64,000 nucleotides of DNA, taken from contig JAKOON010000007.1 of assembly GCA_022577435.1 (NCBI GenBank), positions 9,494,926 through 9,558,925 on the forward strand, given 5' to 3'. The notes under the pieces are model-generated. The model ran no database searches and had not been told where the DNA came from. It was given only the letters and a program-made list of their open reading frames with translations. Each line of letters begins with the position of its first letter. Within the stretch, counting starts at the first letter, position 1. Origin of the DNA: Embiotoca jacksoni. Its lineage: Eukaryota > Chordata > Actinopteri > Embiotocidae. This document shows, in pieces, positions 1 through 15,114 of the stretch. Both the position numbers and the translations under genes were made by a program.

Positions 1-1838
1 AATATATTTTGGGGTTTATGTATAAATTACTCTCTCCACAAAAATATTTATCATTGTATATGAATGTAAAAAAACATAAACATGGATTTAAAATTTTCAT
101 CAAACATATTTATATGTTGTTACATGTATGGCATAAACTGTTGAACCAAACTGCTTGTTTTTTGTGAACTCAACTGCCTTTATGTGAGTGCATTCTTTTT
201 TTTTTTTTTCAGGTAATGACATGAGTGTAGATTCAAAGGTATCATTTAACATGATCACACAGCATTGCATCTGCAATTTTGTCAGTTCTCAAATGACCAG
301 CAGTTTGTAGATAATGATAAATATTTTTATGTGCATTTAAAGATATTTTTGTGGTGAGAATGATTACATATAAATCCTACAATACATTTGTGAATTTTTT
401 TTGTGTGTGCATTCATTCGTACTGAGACTGATATGACTCCATACTTTAAGGTCCTGTCATGCCAACAGAGAATTAGGTATTCATGGGAGCCACCAGTGGT
501 GGAGGTGCATCTCCAAGGCTCCATCATCATCACCATCAAGACTAGCAGTCATTAATAGTTAAATAGGTGGCATTGAAGATTTATTAGCTTGTCAAGCTGG
601 CTTTGTGCTCATGCAAACTCTATTTAGAATGCGTGATGTTTACTTCAGAAATATGTAAGGCACGCAATAACAAATTTTGCTCTTTCCGTCACCTTCTTTT
701 TGTCCTTCATGCTCTATAGTCTTCATTGCTTCTCTGTTATGTAGTTTATCAGTTGTATCTGTTTCTTTTTTCCTTCCCTTGAGCACCTGCGATGTTATAT
801 ATTCCTCCTTTGTATTATTCTCCCCTCGTCCTCCTTCTATTCCTCGCCTCATGTTTAAGTCTCACTTTCTCTCTTAACTTCAATTCTCCCCTTTAATATT
901 TTCACACCTATTTATATGGAAGCAAATTGCACTCATCTGGTCACATAAAAATAAGATAAGTGTTTTTCTAATATAAAAATGTTTTCTCATAAATATGAAA
1001 AGGATCATCATATTAGTTTATCATATTATTATTAGATCTTTTATTCTTGTCATGCAATCTTTTCTAGTTATCGCAAGTACTAAGCTGTAGTTTTGTTATC
1101 TATTTCTTATAATGATATGTCATTATTTTGAGACAATAATAAGAGTAAAAGCACATCTTAGAATAAGGACAAAATACGTCATAACATTCAGGTCACAGTG
1201 TCAGATAGATTTTGATTCCAGACTTTTCACAGTGAAATAGGTTTAAGATGTTTGTTCAATTTTCTGCATGAATAAACATAAACACAAATAGGATTTAACA
1301 ACACCTAAGGTAATTGTGTGCCTCATTGCACCATTTTTGCATTTATAAAAGTTTCACTGATTAGTTCTCAGAGAAGAGTAATTTTTTTTTTTTTTTTTTT
1401 TTTACAAAGTCTGAAGCAGTGATGCATCTCAGCAGTTTTGGTGTGTGCACCACTTATCATCCATGTGTCGTGGATAATGCCTGCGTTTCAAATCTGACAA
1501 ACTTAATGCTGCTTAATTGCAGCCTTGAACATTTTCCCAGATTGATCCAGGGGGGAACTGAAACTATGAATCAAAACAAGGTGACATTTGTGACTGATTT
1601 TCTCAGACAGGAATTCCATAACTCACAGCAGATATGTTTAGAGGTGCCTTGTTGTGCTGCTGTTTTTCTTTTACCCACAACTGCCTGAAACTGATCTGTC
1701 CTTTCCTCCTTTTCCACAAACTTTTCCTCAGTGTCCCCTCACTCATTTCCCTCTCTCCTGCTGATTGTCCCTTTATACCGCTCTCTCTTCTCTATCTGTC
1801 TCTAGTATTAGTTTGCTGAGCTAGTATGACATATTTGC

Positions 1839-1895
<57 letters not shown>

Positions 1896-3591
1896 GTTGT
1901 AGCAATTGTATTTTGTATTCCAGTGATCATGTACTTTACCAAATACAGCACACAACTAGTGAAGTGCAAAGTATATGTGTGGTGTTAGTACACAGCGCAG
2001 TGTTATCACACCAACTATGACCCTGACTTGTCTAAATATCTCTATACCCGCACACAATCACACAATCACACAATCACAATCACATACTTATGCACAGACA
2101 GGGCTGGTGGATTAAGCGGGACAATGAGTCTGTAATCATAACTGTACTCTGCGAAGAGCCCAGTGATAATACCTCCGTGTGTTACCGCCTAATCCCTCCC
2201 TCCACATGCTAAATTTGCTATGTACCACATGCTAATCCTTCCCTCCAGCACTCATAACTTCAATTGTAATTAACAACTGTGCGGCGCAACAGAATCACAC
2301 AGAGATAGCAAGCAGAAGGGGGAAGGAAATGGGTGGAGAGATGAATGGGAGTAACGTTTGCTAAGGGTGGAGGAAGTGGACCTGAAGGGATGTTAGAGGG
2401 ATGTGTGGGTGTTTGAATGCAATATGAGTAGCAGCAACAAAGATAGCCCGGTTTTGTTAGATTCATTAGAGGATGTTCTAATCACAGTAGTCAGTGCTTA
2501 TCAATGTTTAGTTTTGACTTGGCTGCATGCAATTTTGTCAACATAACACTACATTGGTTTTATGCTCCACTATAATTGAATGTTGTGCATTGAATTACAA
2601 GTGTTTAGCTCTCTGGTATAATTCCTTTGGCAGTATGATACTGTTGTTTTGGGCCTTTCAGTCTCACAAGTACAATGAAATATTGCAGTAAAGTTAAAGT
2701 GCAACATTTTAACTTCATGTCAGATGCATTTTCAATCATATAGAAATGAGATGTGCGGAACTCCAGCCAATTTAGATGATGCCCCATTTCCCTATAAAGT
2801 CAAGAATTTAGATGGACTATCACTTGTTGCTAGATTACTCTGATTTACTGCAGAGAAAAATCAGCCGTGGCTCAATGAAGATAACTTCAAAAACATGATC
2901 ATTACCGACTGGGAATCAATTTAAACTGTGAAGAAAAACAAGTTCCGGATAATTCACACCCTTGTGAAGTCACTGGTTGTTTTTAGGAATAATTGAAAGT
3001 CAGGAAACAAAATCTGGAATAGGTATGAACTTGGCTGATTATGTACACAGGTTTGTTATGGAGTGACAAAAAAAGTAGATTTCTCAGGAAAGGTTTGAGT
3101 TGTACATCAGATTATCATATCTCATGATTATGTATTGTCCTACTAAATCGTATCAGAAATTAGGTATAACAAAATAATAAAGTCTAACAGATGAATCAGT
3201 CAGTAGAAGACAAGGTTTCTTTATGTAATATATAGATATAGGGATTGCCTTAAAGAGTGCTACACGTAACCTGACTCTGACAGGCATCAATAAACGCACT
3301 TGTTCTTTTTGCCTACTACTGAATAGTCTTTCCATATTTCTGTTTCTTAGCAAAAATATGTCTCACTCTCTCTCTCCATGCTCCCCTCTCAATCATTTAT
3401 CACCACACCAGTTGTTTTCTGTTTTCTGTCGTCTGTCTTACTTCCTCAATCTGTTTTGCTTCTCTCTTCCCTGCTTCCCCCTTGCTAATCATGTCACGTC
3501 GTGTTTTCTGACACTGTCTCATGCGTCCTCTCTTTCTGCCAATTTCTGTTTCTCCTGTTGCATTTCTATTAATTTTCCTCTGCCCACGTAG
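1..3591. other. dock2 intron upstream of exon A
   Basis: No exon or recognisable gene was found. It is AT-rich, with a poly-T run at about 1382-1403 and a (TG)25 tract at 1840-1891. There is an acacaatc short tandem around 2050-2085 and a complex, non-repetitive block around 2100-2260 (a possible conserved non-coding element). Confidence 0.7.
1840..1891. repeat. (TG)n microsatellite
   Basis: Uninterrupted TG dinucleotides, about 25 units. Confidence 0.97.
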
Positions 3592-3700
3592 GTTGTACGA
3601 GGGGAAGGAGCAGGCAGAGTTTGAAGAGTCATTGAGGAGGCTTTTTGAGTCCATCAACAACTTGATGAAAGCAGACTACACCAACACATTGTTGCTCAGG
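3592..3700 (+). CDS. dock2: dock2 exon A (first in window)
   Basis: Acceptor ...cccacgtag; the first base completes a codon begun upstream. It encodes LYEGKEQAEFEESLRR then LFESINNLMKADYTNTLLLR. Donor AGG|gtaatc leaves phase 0. This matches the DOCK1/2/5 segment reading LYEGKEQ..FEES..RLFESINNLM. Confidence 0.92.
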
Positions 3701-4148
3701 GTAATCACGTGCGCTCAACCTGCATCCACACTTCACCAACTACTGCTCCTCTACATTCTCTTCACAATCTTTTCATCTTTATCCTCACCTCTTTTTGGCT
3801 TCTTCTGTTTTCCCATCTTCTCCTCATGTTCCCATATCTCTAACGCGGTTCTGACTACATCAGTATTCTGCTACTTCGTGTCTTCCTCTTATTCTGACAC
3901 CACAGCAGACATACAAACAGTTCTGTAGACAAACAAATAAAATAGATCCTTTCTCACAGGTGATGACTTTACCATCAAACAGGCCGTTTGATGGTGCAGT
4001 CACCTTCCACAGGATTTCAAGACAGTAATTTGAAGTGTCTGTTGTTGTGTCTGTCACCAGGTTGCTGCTCTGAAGTACCTTCCTACAGTCCTGCATGATG
4101 TTGAGAAAGTATTTGATGCCAAACTCCTCAGGTAAGCTTATCCTTAAA

Positions 4149-4244
<96 letters not shown>

Positions 4245-7200
4245 CAACTTATCTTTGGTTGGATTCAGGCACACTGACAGAGGGGGATATACGGGAGCTT
4301 TCAGTTCAGCTCAAGTTTTCCTCTTGGCTTTGTTCAGTGACCCCCATTCTTCGGTCTCCTACACATTCCATCTCGGTCAAGCCTTACCTCCTTTATCTGG
4401 TGATAAAAATCTCATCAAACTGACACAGATACAAGGACAACCACTCAAACACACTCTGCAGCTCCTGCATGTGCCCCTGAGAGAAATGACAATTTCACCA
4501 AAACCATCAAACAAAAGCCATTGAACTTCTTCTCTTTAATTCTCTGACTCCTGAAGAATACAACGAGTGAGGGAATGGCTTGCTTAACTTCTCCTTGACC
4601 CAGAATCAACCTTACAAAATAGTGTTTAGCCCAGGAAATGACATGATGAATGACATCTTTTTTTTTTTTTTTTTTTTCAAACTACAAATTCCAAACATTT
4701 TATACGTCTTCTAGCAATCCCACAACCAAACATACATCCATTGTCTTGGTATGACTGTATCAATTTACCAATGACTTGCCGCATTCAATTTCAAACACTC
4801 CCATCCTCATAATTTCTCTTTTCACCTTTCTGTGACCTGTGTGTGTTTTTGTGTCCGTGTGTGAGTGTTTATGGATTATTTTCACCTGCCAGTTCAGTTC
4901 CTCTAGTGGCTCGATGTCAGCACAGTGTCACAGAGGTGCTACCTTTAACACTTGCCTCACAGACACACAGAAGCAAATAGACACGTCCAGAAAGGTGTCG
5001 AGTTAAAAGTCAGGGCATATATTATCATACTCTATCTTCTGTCATTAATTTTTTCTGTCCCTCTTTCTGTCTTTCTTCCACGCATATCCACTCACCCTTT
5101 ATTGTCCCTTTCTTCTGCACTTTTTTACACACTCATGCACAAACATATCCAAGCCATCTCAACTTAAAAATAAGGTCACCATTGCATTCTTGATCAAAAT
5201 TGCCTCGAGGAGGGTTTCCACAAGCAGGCTGTGTGAATTACAATCACCATGCATGAGGTGGACATCAAAGCTTTGTCTCATCTCCTGTCTATTTACATTC
5301 CTACACCTTGTAAACTCACCTGTGGTGTGATCTGTGGAGGAGTGCTAGCGCAGACATTGTCAGCCATGCATTTGTTTTGTTGGCTCTGAGATTCAGCTCG
5401 GATGATTAGTGGAACTAATAAATCTGCACTCAGCCTCTGTGCCCCAGCTTGTGCCCGTTCCAACTTGGGCACATCCAAAGTCACACAAACTTTTTTGTTA
5501 TGTTTTGGTTTGGGGGTGGAGGGTGTGCATTTCATTCTTTTATGCCATTATTGGAAGTGCTACCGCAGCCTATGTGGCATAATTTAAGGAGACAAAGACA
5601 AAGTGAGACACAGATAAAAAATGGAGACAGAGGGTTTGCCATACTCTAAGTATTCAATCTTTCTAAGTGGCATCAGGGCCAGCAACCAGCCCATTTAATT
5701 ATTCTGAAATTGAATTTTGGGCGGAGGATAAGTCAAACCTGTGTCTTCATTAAAGTTTGCTTAGGCTTAGGCTCATTTGTTTTCATGCAGCACACTGCTC
5801 TGCTCATGTTTCCACTGTGATACGACTGCTGCTTTTAGTGGTTGCATGTTTAAATCTGGACCTACCAAGGGATGGTTGTGTTTTGTGCAAATAACCAGAC
5901 CTTGGACATCTTTTATTAAAATTGAGAGCACGTACAATATTGTGTAGAAAATTCCTTTTGAATATTTATTGTGCTCAGTTTCAGAAAAACAAACCTGTTG
6001 CTCTTCCCACGTAATGATCCTGCTGATTATTCATTACACCCCCTGTCGTTCTCTCTACACAGTCAGTTGCTGTATGATTTTTATTCCTGCATACCCCCTG
6101 AGAAACTCCAGAAAACGAAGGTGGGCTCCATGACTGAAATTGTCAGCAGCAAACTCTTCCAAAAACAAGGTGTGTACTTTTTTTTTTTTTCCAGTTACAG
6201 ACCCCAGTACTGAGCTACTAACCAACAGCGGACTTTACACGATGAAGTGAAAAAACAATAAAAAAAAAACTGACAACCGATTCTGCGTGAAATCCTTCAA
6301 AGCATTAGGTGCTTCTCAGTTAAAGGTAGAGATCTCATTAAAAGGTCTGTTGTGCAGTGAGTAACTCCAGCCCAGCACCAGGTCTGGGCAGACATCTGCT
6401 CACACTCTACTTTATGACAGTGAAGATGCTCTTTGCTCTGAAGGTTTTATCCTGGTAATATCAAAAGGGTAATGTTCCATCTCTTGTTGGACAATCCCGT
6501 AAATCTCTCTGGATAAAAGCATCCGTCACATGGTTAAAGTACATAATGGTGTGTATGCGTTTATGTTGTGAACACACACATCTGGGTTGAGTCATCGTTA
6601 TTCATATAGAAATGACTTGACATGTTACATCATTTCTGTGATCTTTTTCATTTTGAACATGTCACTGATTTACTTATTTATTTTTTTGTTTATAGTTTTT
6701 TTGTTAATTGAAAGGATAAGCTCAATTATCTGTTACTCTCGCTAGCTTTTACTTTTGAGTTCAGTTACCAAGCAATCTTTTGCTGCAATCTGTTTCCTTA
6801 CAATAAAGTAAACAATATATATTGTTTATGTTGATGCTGTAACATACAATTTTAGTGCTGCTATGTTTCCCCCCACTGACATTACAATCAGTGCAATGGA
6901 CCCCAGTCAGATACCATCTTATTACAATCAGCACGACTGGCACCGATTAATGTCCTTCCTCACTGATGGTAAAGGTCACTCCAAGTCACTCGTGCTGAGA
7001 TTAAACAGTCTCAAGGCTAAAACAACATCGAGCTAAACAGATATTTGTTTGTCAGTCAGAGTATCAGAGATGTGGGGCTTTTTTTTTTTTGACCTTGTGG
7101 TGTTGACAGTCCCTCTCCACCCAGAATGAAAATGTCCACGGATCCTATTGCAAGCTGAATGAGTACAACATTCACGCCTCAGTAGGTGTTGAGGGTGAAT

Positions 7201-9292
7201 CTAGAGAGAGACGAGTGTTAGCCATATTAATGTCACAGGTGATACCTGCTGTCTCCTAAAGGACACCATCAAATGTTTGTGGCTGGAAGCCTTTTCAGAG
7301 CTCTGCCGTTTCACTATCATTAATGTGTCACTTCTCACACTGCTCTACTTGTAAATGATTTTCACTATATTTGACATAATTGCCAAGGACACATACATTT
7401 GTCAGTATTGTACCTTTAAAGTGCACTACACATCAGTGATCATACACTCTACAGCCGTACCCTGTCCATCCCCTGCTTCTGTTCAGCCCTGTTATTTCAG
7501 TCTAATTTGTTTGTAGCGGGCTGATAAGTGGTGGGTTCCCCTGCAGAGGTCCACATGATGATGGAGAGAGTGAGCAAACGTTGAGCCTGCTGTATAATGC
7601 AGACTCGATAAAGGGGCCCATCATTGGACTTCCGCAGTGTAAACTGAAGAACTAGAGGTAGACCGTGAGTGAAACAGAAATCGGTCTGAGTGCAGCAGGG
7701 AAAGGTATGCAGGGCTTCACAAGACAGATTCATTGACATCATGGACATTGCTCCATGTGTGCACTAATCCATTCTCATACACAACATGAAAATACATTTG
7801 TACGTATTTGTTTCACAGCAGCTAATGACACCATGTCAAGGTGGGCGTGTGTCTGTGTATCTCAGTGTTTATGCAGTGGAGCATGCTTAACGGCTGAGTG
7901 CAATGCTTTGAATGTTGTTGTTGCCCAGTCACTTGCTACCAGCATAGTCGGCAGCCAGTCCAGGATATGGTTCTTTGGTATTGATCTTAGCTGAGATGAT
8001 TGATTCCCCAGGGGTTGAGGCGACAGGTTCGGCCCTCTGGCTTGCTGTCAACACACTCAGAGTCACACTGTCACCAGGAAAGGAGGGAGAGAGCAAAGAG
8101 AGCACTGAAAGTGACAGTAAACGGATCGAGGAGGACGAAGGGTAGAAAAGGAGAAAGAAGGATAAAGACAAAATGAGCAAAGGAATTTGGGGCATCATGC
8201 CAAAATACACACATCAGTTTTTCACAAACAAAGTTCCCCATGTATACTGACATTTTTCAAACTGCAAATGTCTCTGTTCGGAACATATATCATTTCAGAT
8301 GTAAAGATGATTGAGAGGGAGTCAGGCAGAGGTAACAGAGAGACTAGGGACATAAGATTAAACACAGGAATAGAGAGTGAGGAAACGATTTGAGAAAGAG
8401 GAGGACAGAAAGAGGAGGATAGAAGAATCTTAAAAAAATAGGGGAGGGGAATTGTAACTGGAAAGAGAGGAAGGGGGTGACATGATAATTGGTAAAGGAT
8501 GGACAGGGGCAGGAGGATACTGAAGAACTGTAAAAGATGGATGACAGAGGAATAGGAAAGAGACAAAGGCTGGTTGAAAAAGGATGGAACGAGAGATTTG
8601 ACACCGATAAAGAGAGAGGAGAGAGCAGGTGAATGGTATTGTGTTGAGCGAAAAAATAGCTTGGGGAGGTCGTAAAAATCAAGGAGTTTGAGAGTGACTT
8701 GAGTTGTTTTTCCATTAAGCAGTCGAGAAGGGATTAAAGTTTAAGGCCTGCTCACAGTCATTCTATCAGCAAATCTGCACGCTGCTGGTCAGCGACACCT
8801 GGCTCCTCCTGTGCTCTCTTTTTCTCCATCCTCCAGCACGGAGCTTTTTATTTATTCGTTCATTTTCACATCGGCCCGGTCCATCTCGATCCCTGCCTGT
8901 TCAAATGAGGGATGACACTCAGTCTAATTGAGATGCATTTTAGCATTGGGATGCTAATCAGAAGCCATATATGCTGGAATGCCATTCGTCCATGAGGCTG
9001 AAATATGCAGCAGAGCTAAATTATATATTTATAATGGCTAATGGCCCCTGGTGTCCTATCACTGCACTGCAATACATATTTAATAACCCTACCTGTCTAT
9101 CTGTGTGTCTGTGCAGACCTGCCAAGCTCACTCTCCAGGGAAAAATATAAAGCACCTGACACTGCTCCAGTGTGGGAACGATTTGATGATGGAAGTGAAT
9201 TTTGTGTGTGTGTGTGTGTGTACGCGCGCGTCAGTGTCAAAAAATCAATAACACAAAACAGTGCCATTTGCCAGTGCATTGTTTTTTGTGTG

Positions 9293-9330
<38 letters not shown>

Positions 9331-12300
9331 TGCCCTCCAAGTGCCTGAGGTGCGTAGTGAGCAGCATATTTGGGATCGCTCCAAACCTTTTGCCTTCACA
9401 TTCTCTTACTGGAAGATTTTCTAGTACTCTGTGCAAGTGGGCATTGTTTACCACAGACTGTATCTTCTTTCTGCAGAAAACAGAGGAACTTAATTTGGTA
9501 TAAATTAATCTGCTAAAACAAATGTGGGTGTATTTGGGTGAAAATCACTGAAAACCAGGATAGTTTAAGTCTTTAAATACCATATAGTGATTATTTTAAT
9601 ACTTTTATGTAAGACTTTTTTTCTGCAGTTCTTCACTGAGAGAGTTGTTGCTATTTTTGAAATGAGGTCCAGTCATCTGGTCACATGTATTAATTTTTGT
9701 GCGTGTGTGCGTGCGTGTGTCCATGTGTTTGGCTTTCTCGTGACTGGTTACATCCATGGGCAGTGTTTGAAGGGTTTGGGATTTATTTTTTCCTTTCACT
9801 CAAAAATACTCCTCTGATTTATTCAGCATACTCCCCTGGGATTAAGGGTCTTGCCAAACACAGTGTATTCACAAACAAACACACACAATGTGCACACAAA
9901 CATGCTGGCACAAATGCATCGATAGACATGTGCATCCTGTCATATGGGGTTAATCTGGTTTTGCGACAAAATTAAATTTACAAGGCGCATTATGGCTCAA
10001 TTTAAGCAAATTATTATGCTGTCAGGCAATCACTGTGACAGATTGAGAGCATCAACACTAATAGAGGGGGAAAAAAAGAGAGGAGGGAGAGCAAAGAGCA
10101 GAGGGACAGAGGGATGAGTCTGTCATTTTGTTTGCCCACTCATTTCCCAAAGCTGGTCAAAGTCCCTGATTCAATCCACTAACCCTCTGTATTTTCTCAG
10201 CCTGGCCTCCATTTCTCATCCCTCCATCGGTGCAGCTTGAGAAAAGACTGCAGTTGTGTCACCCATCTTGTAGTATATGTTAAACAGATGAAGCCGCTAA
10301 GTTTTAGTGTAATGCTCTTGTATTAATATTTTGTACAGCTATTTCTAAAAAATAACATTGAATGCAGAAAAACCTGAAAGGTCTCCAGTGTAAAATATAA
10401 TTTTTTATTTGATCACATCAATCAACAGAAAATGGCAGTAATCCCATTACTTAAATTGCTTATATTTCACTGCCACACATTATATAGTATTGTTGACATT
10501 GTTCACATCATGTCTATATTTCCCTGCTGTGATTACTTAACAGATGTATGTCAGTGCTTGATGAGTTTGGATGAGTGATGTACTGTACCGTTATTATCAT
10601 CAGGATTTTAATCAGAGCTGAGTGATCTTGGTTGTCCCCACATTCTCTCCCAATCAGCATTAGTGACAGGTCACTTTATGCCCCAGTTATAATGATACTG
10701 GATCCTGTTTTCCACATCTGGCTTCTAAGAGCGTTTCAGATGACAAAGTTATGACCGTGTGACCAAGCAGGATCTGGCTGCAAATACAACTTCTTTACTC
10801 CATGCGGTTAGGCTATAGGATGGGTTATTACTGACAAAATCTTCTTTTAAAAGCAAATGTAAAAACCCAGTGTTTTAGTAGAGTATAAATGATATGTAAT
10901 GTATGTAAGAGGGTTAATCTGAAGGTAAGCATACTGCATGCACCAAAAGAGTCCTGCATTTGTTGTTATGTATTCCCCCTAGCCATCCTCAAAGCCGCTT
11001 GTTGAGCTATAATTTCAAAGCTATCAGCTTTACTGTAGCTCAGGGTGTGTGAGTGTGTGGCTGCATATGTGTATAACATGTTGCTTAGTGGTCCAGTGAA
11101 CCCTCATGTGCCAATATGCTATATAGTCTTAGTTATATAGACATATTAACAGACATCTGAATCCATAAAAATGTAATTGTCATATGGTCGTCCCCTCAGG
11201 CTGTCTCAAAGTACCTCTCTCTGTTCTACTCCATTGTGCTCTCTATGAACTGAAGTATCTTTGGTGACTGCATTCCTCTGCTCTCCTCTCCTCTCCTCTC
11301 CTCTCCTCTCCTCTCCTCTCCTCTCCTCTCCTCTCCTCATTCATTAATTATCATCTCACTTTTCCCTGCAATTGTATAGCCATTGTACATTCAAGTTCAA
11401 TGCAAGGTGTTGCCATTAGGTGCCCCTACTTGGAGATGTGTCACCACTGGTCACTTCTAAGGTAATACCACTGGACAGGAACATATTTGATCTGCATTGC
11501 CATTGAGCAGGAAAAGGGGGCCAGGGCTGCAACATAATCGAACTAGATTCTAGTGTCACTGTTAGGATGCCCCATAACGTGCTATACAAACCTTTCCGTT
11601 CCGTTCCTTGCCCTGGGCTGCCCTGATCTTTTCTTCTTCTCTCCTCTTTTCTTACCTCCTCCTATGTCTTGCTCTAATATAATATTTTATGCCATGCTGC
11701 ATTGCATTAGCTCTTGCTACATCACATTAAGGTTCATGTTACGCCTTACCGTAACTGCAGTGAGATAATGCTCAAAAAGACCCAATGAAAACTGAAAGCC
11801 AAACCTCCAGTGAATTATTAATGGCAATTGGGACCGAGGAGTGGCATGCGCGTGTATAAATATGTCTGTGTGGGTGTTTGACAGCGGAGGAGCCTTCTGC
11901 CCCAAGTGATTTTTTAAAATGTTGTTGTACAAGCTGACCAAAAATAGCTGCGCTTATTGCAGCGCTTTGGGTTGATGGTTCCAGAAGGTAAATGAGAGTG
12001 AAAGAGGTAGTTTCTGTCATTCAATCTCTGCAGAGACTGCAGTTTGGGCGGTTGTGGATGAGACTAATGGAGTAAAGTGAAAGGACTTTAATCATTTGGG
12101 GAAATGCCGCTGTCTCGCACTGTTCCCCCATCTCATTTATATTCACAATCTTGTGTCTGTGGGGTGATCTCAATTGAAACTGAAAGTAGACAAGGACAAT
12201 AAGGGGACACAGCACATGGACACGCTTGCCTATAATTCATTTGGTACAGATACGAGCATGCGTTAATGTTAACCAGAGATGGGAGCAACCTGACAGAACA

Positions 12301-14587
12301 GCATGGTCTTGTCAATAGCTGGCTTTCCACTGTACTGTTAAGCAGTAAAATGTAATTTCTGAGAGTGTTTGAAGCTTAATGATCCCTATTGGGATGCTGG
12401 GTTATTATACAGCAGCAGTAATAACAGTTCAAATGGGTAACATTGGAGATATTAAGACAAATATTAGAGTAAAATTGAGATACTATAATAATATAATATG
12501 AATGGAGATTTACAGCTTTAGTGTAAGTGCTTGCCCTGTTATTCAATCTGAACAAACACAAAGCAGGATTTAAAAACTGAGATAAGATATAGGCTTAGCT
12601 AGAGCCAGCAGCTTTGTAATATATTACTGTCTGATTATTGGACACCAGGAGTAAATCTGCCCATCAGGTGGTTGACTGCAAAGCATTCATCCACCATTGA
12701 TTAGCTGCAGTTAAATTGATCAAAACAATGTAACAACTAAAGTTACCAACAGAGTAATTGGTCAATTGGTTTTATATGGATGATGGGTCAGAGAAGGAAG
12801 GCTGTGAAGAGTGGTGGCAATTAGTGGGGGACTCAGAGGGTGGCTAAGACAGGTGGAAAGACAGAGAAAGATAATTTTCCCTCTGTTTAAAGCACTGGGT
12901 AAAATAAATAAAAGCTGCATCTGGAAACAGCACTCAAGATGATTATCTTAACATTATGTAGTACTTGTTAACCTTGCACCAAGTCTTTGTGGTTGTGATA
13001 AACATGACAAACATGCTCTGTTCTGTCAGTACTAACAATATAATATCAACATATACCTGGTATAATACATCTATAATGTGTTAAAAAGATATATATCTTT
13101 TACCTGTGAATGTGCACTTTGATAGAAAATGTGAAGACTATATTCATGAAAGCTCCCTTTACTGTGAATGTGTTTACTTTAGTTTTGCTGACAGCATTTG
13201 TTCTGTGCCAGGTCTTATCAGCATCATAGCAGAAATCACAGTGAAAAATGTACTTTCAGGCATCATTGCCACTTTATATCTCCATCATTCACTAGGGCAC
13301 TCTATCATCTGTAACTTATCTGCCCATAATTTTGGGAGTGCACTCATTCATATAGGCAAGACAATTTTATGCACGTCTTTGAAAAAAAATACTGTCCTAC
13401 TAAACTATTTTGAGGCCGCTTTTTTGCTTTTACAAATCATCCATGTCAAATTTATTTTTAACGCCACACAGAGTCAGTGATTAAAATAAATAAATAAATA
13501 AATTAAAAATCGCAAATGTGGACAGACATGCACAGCCTTCATACAAACATAGAAAAAGTACATCTTTAAATTCTAAATAGGATTTAAACATGAAGCAAGA
13601 GAAAAAGTTAAGAGAGAAAAAGGAATATAAATGAAAGATAGAGGGAGAGTGGATGAGAGGAAACACCCACAGTGACATGACAGAGACATTTAGTTATCAC
13701 CAAGTGAGAAGACAGTTGGCTTGGTCCCAGCCCACCTCTCAACTAAAAAAATGTACTTGTCGTTTCGCATCCAAAACCTCCTCATTATCATCTTTTCTAT
13801 CACTCTATCTTCCCGGCAGCAAAGGACAACAAACAAGGAAGGGAAAAGAAAGGGATAGAGCGAAAGAGGGAGAAAACTCTGATTTACATGGCTCTTAGAA
13901 ACTGAGATTGCATCTCATTATCATGTGCTATAGTTTATTGTGTTTGCCTGTCAAATGAAAAAAATGGAACAGAAAAAGGATGAGCTGGATGCTGAGCCAT
14001 CAAAGCTACTCGCTGTGTGTGGTTGCATGCCAGCACAGGCGGCTGTCTCCTTGCGCAAACTAAACACATAACCACACTTTCACACAGGCACAAAGAGATT
14101 CAAGCACTTACACATCAAATAGCAGCGAAGCACCAAATCAGACACAGAAAGGACAATTCGCACTCGGGCACACAGACACACACTGGTATTAATAATCAAA
14201 GGCCAAGATTACAGCCAGAATAAATAGACATTTTGAATTGAATATAGATGAGTACTTGAGGCTCTATTGGTGTGTGTTCTGAATATGTTGTGTGTTTTGC
14301 GTCAGCACCTGTGTGCGTATGGGTACTTGACACACTCTAGTAAGAGACAGAAAAGGTTCAAATGCATCCCAATGTTTGCTTCAAGAGCTTGATTTCCATT
14401 TGTTTGTCATTGCCTGTTGGCAAAACTTTCTTCCAGCATGGCTGAATTGATTTTTGGGATTTTTGTACCGCAGGCTATAACCCACAACATGCAACTAAAT
14501 CACACAGGCAAGTGGAACAAAGAAGCACAGGCGTGTGGAGGAAAGTGCAACCAATGATTCATTCACCAATGTTAATTTTACTCACAA

Positions 14588-14631
<44 letters not shown>

Positions 14632-15057
14632 GCGTGTGCGTGCGTCAAATAGTGCGTTTCTACCTTATGAATATCTTGTAAATGAAATGTTTATTTTCGC
14701 ATGTTATATCAAACAACTTAAAACGTGGGCAAAATGCACAGTTTCTCCTTTCGTAACTCTCCCTTGCCACTACCCCTCTAACTCTTAGCTGAGCCTCTCT
14801 GGCAGCATCTCTTTTTATGCTGTTTGCGTTACAAAGCAGCCTCTAGCAGGCCTCTGCAAAAATACAGTTATAGGATTAAGGGTTAGACTGTGCCAATACT
14901 CGTGAAGGATGTGGAACAGCTCAAAAGGAAGTTTTGGGTCAAGTCAGTGTAGATCTAGACCACGTAGCGCACATAGTACTGGTCTACAATATTACATGAT
15001 TGATTTTGGCGCTTTAAACAAAGGGAGATTGCTTTCAGTGCTTGTCTAAATCATTTG

Positions 15058-15114
<57 letters not shown>

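Noticed and set aside
13106..13480. 124-codon open frame in intron C-D
   Set aside because: AT-rich, hydrophobic random-looking product with no motif or coding bias that I can see.
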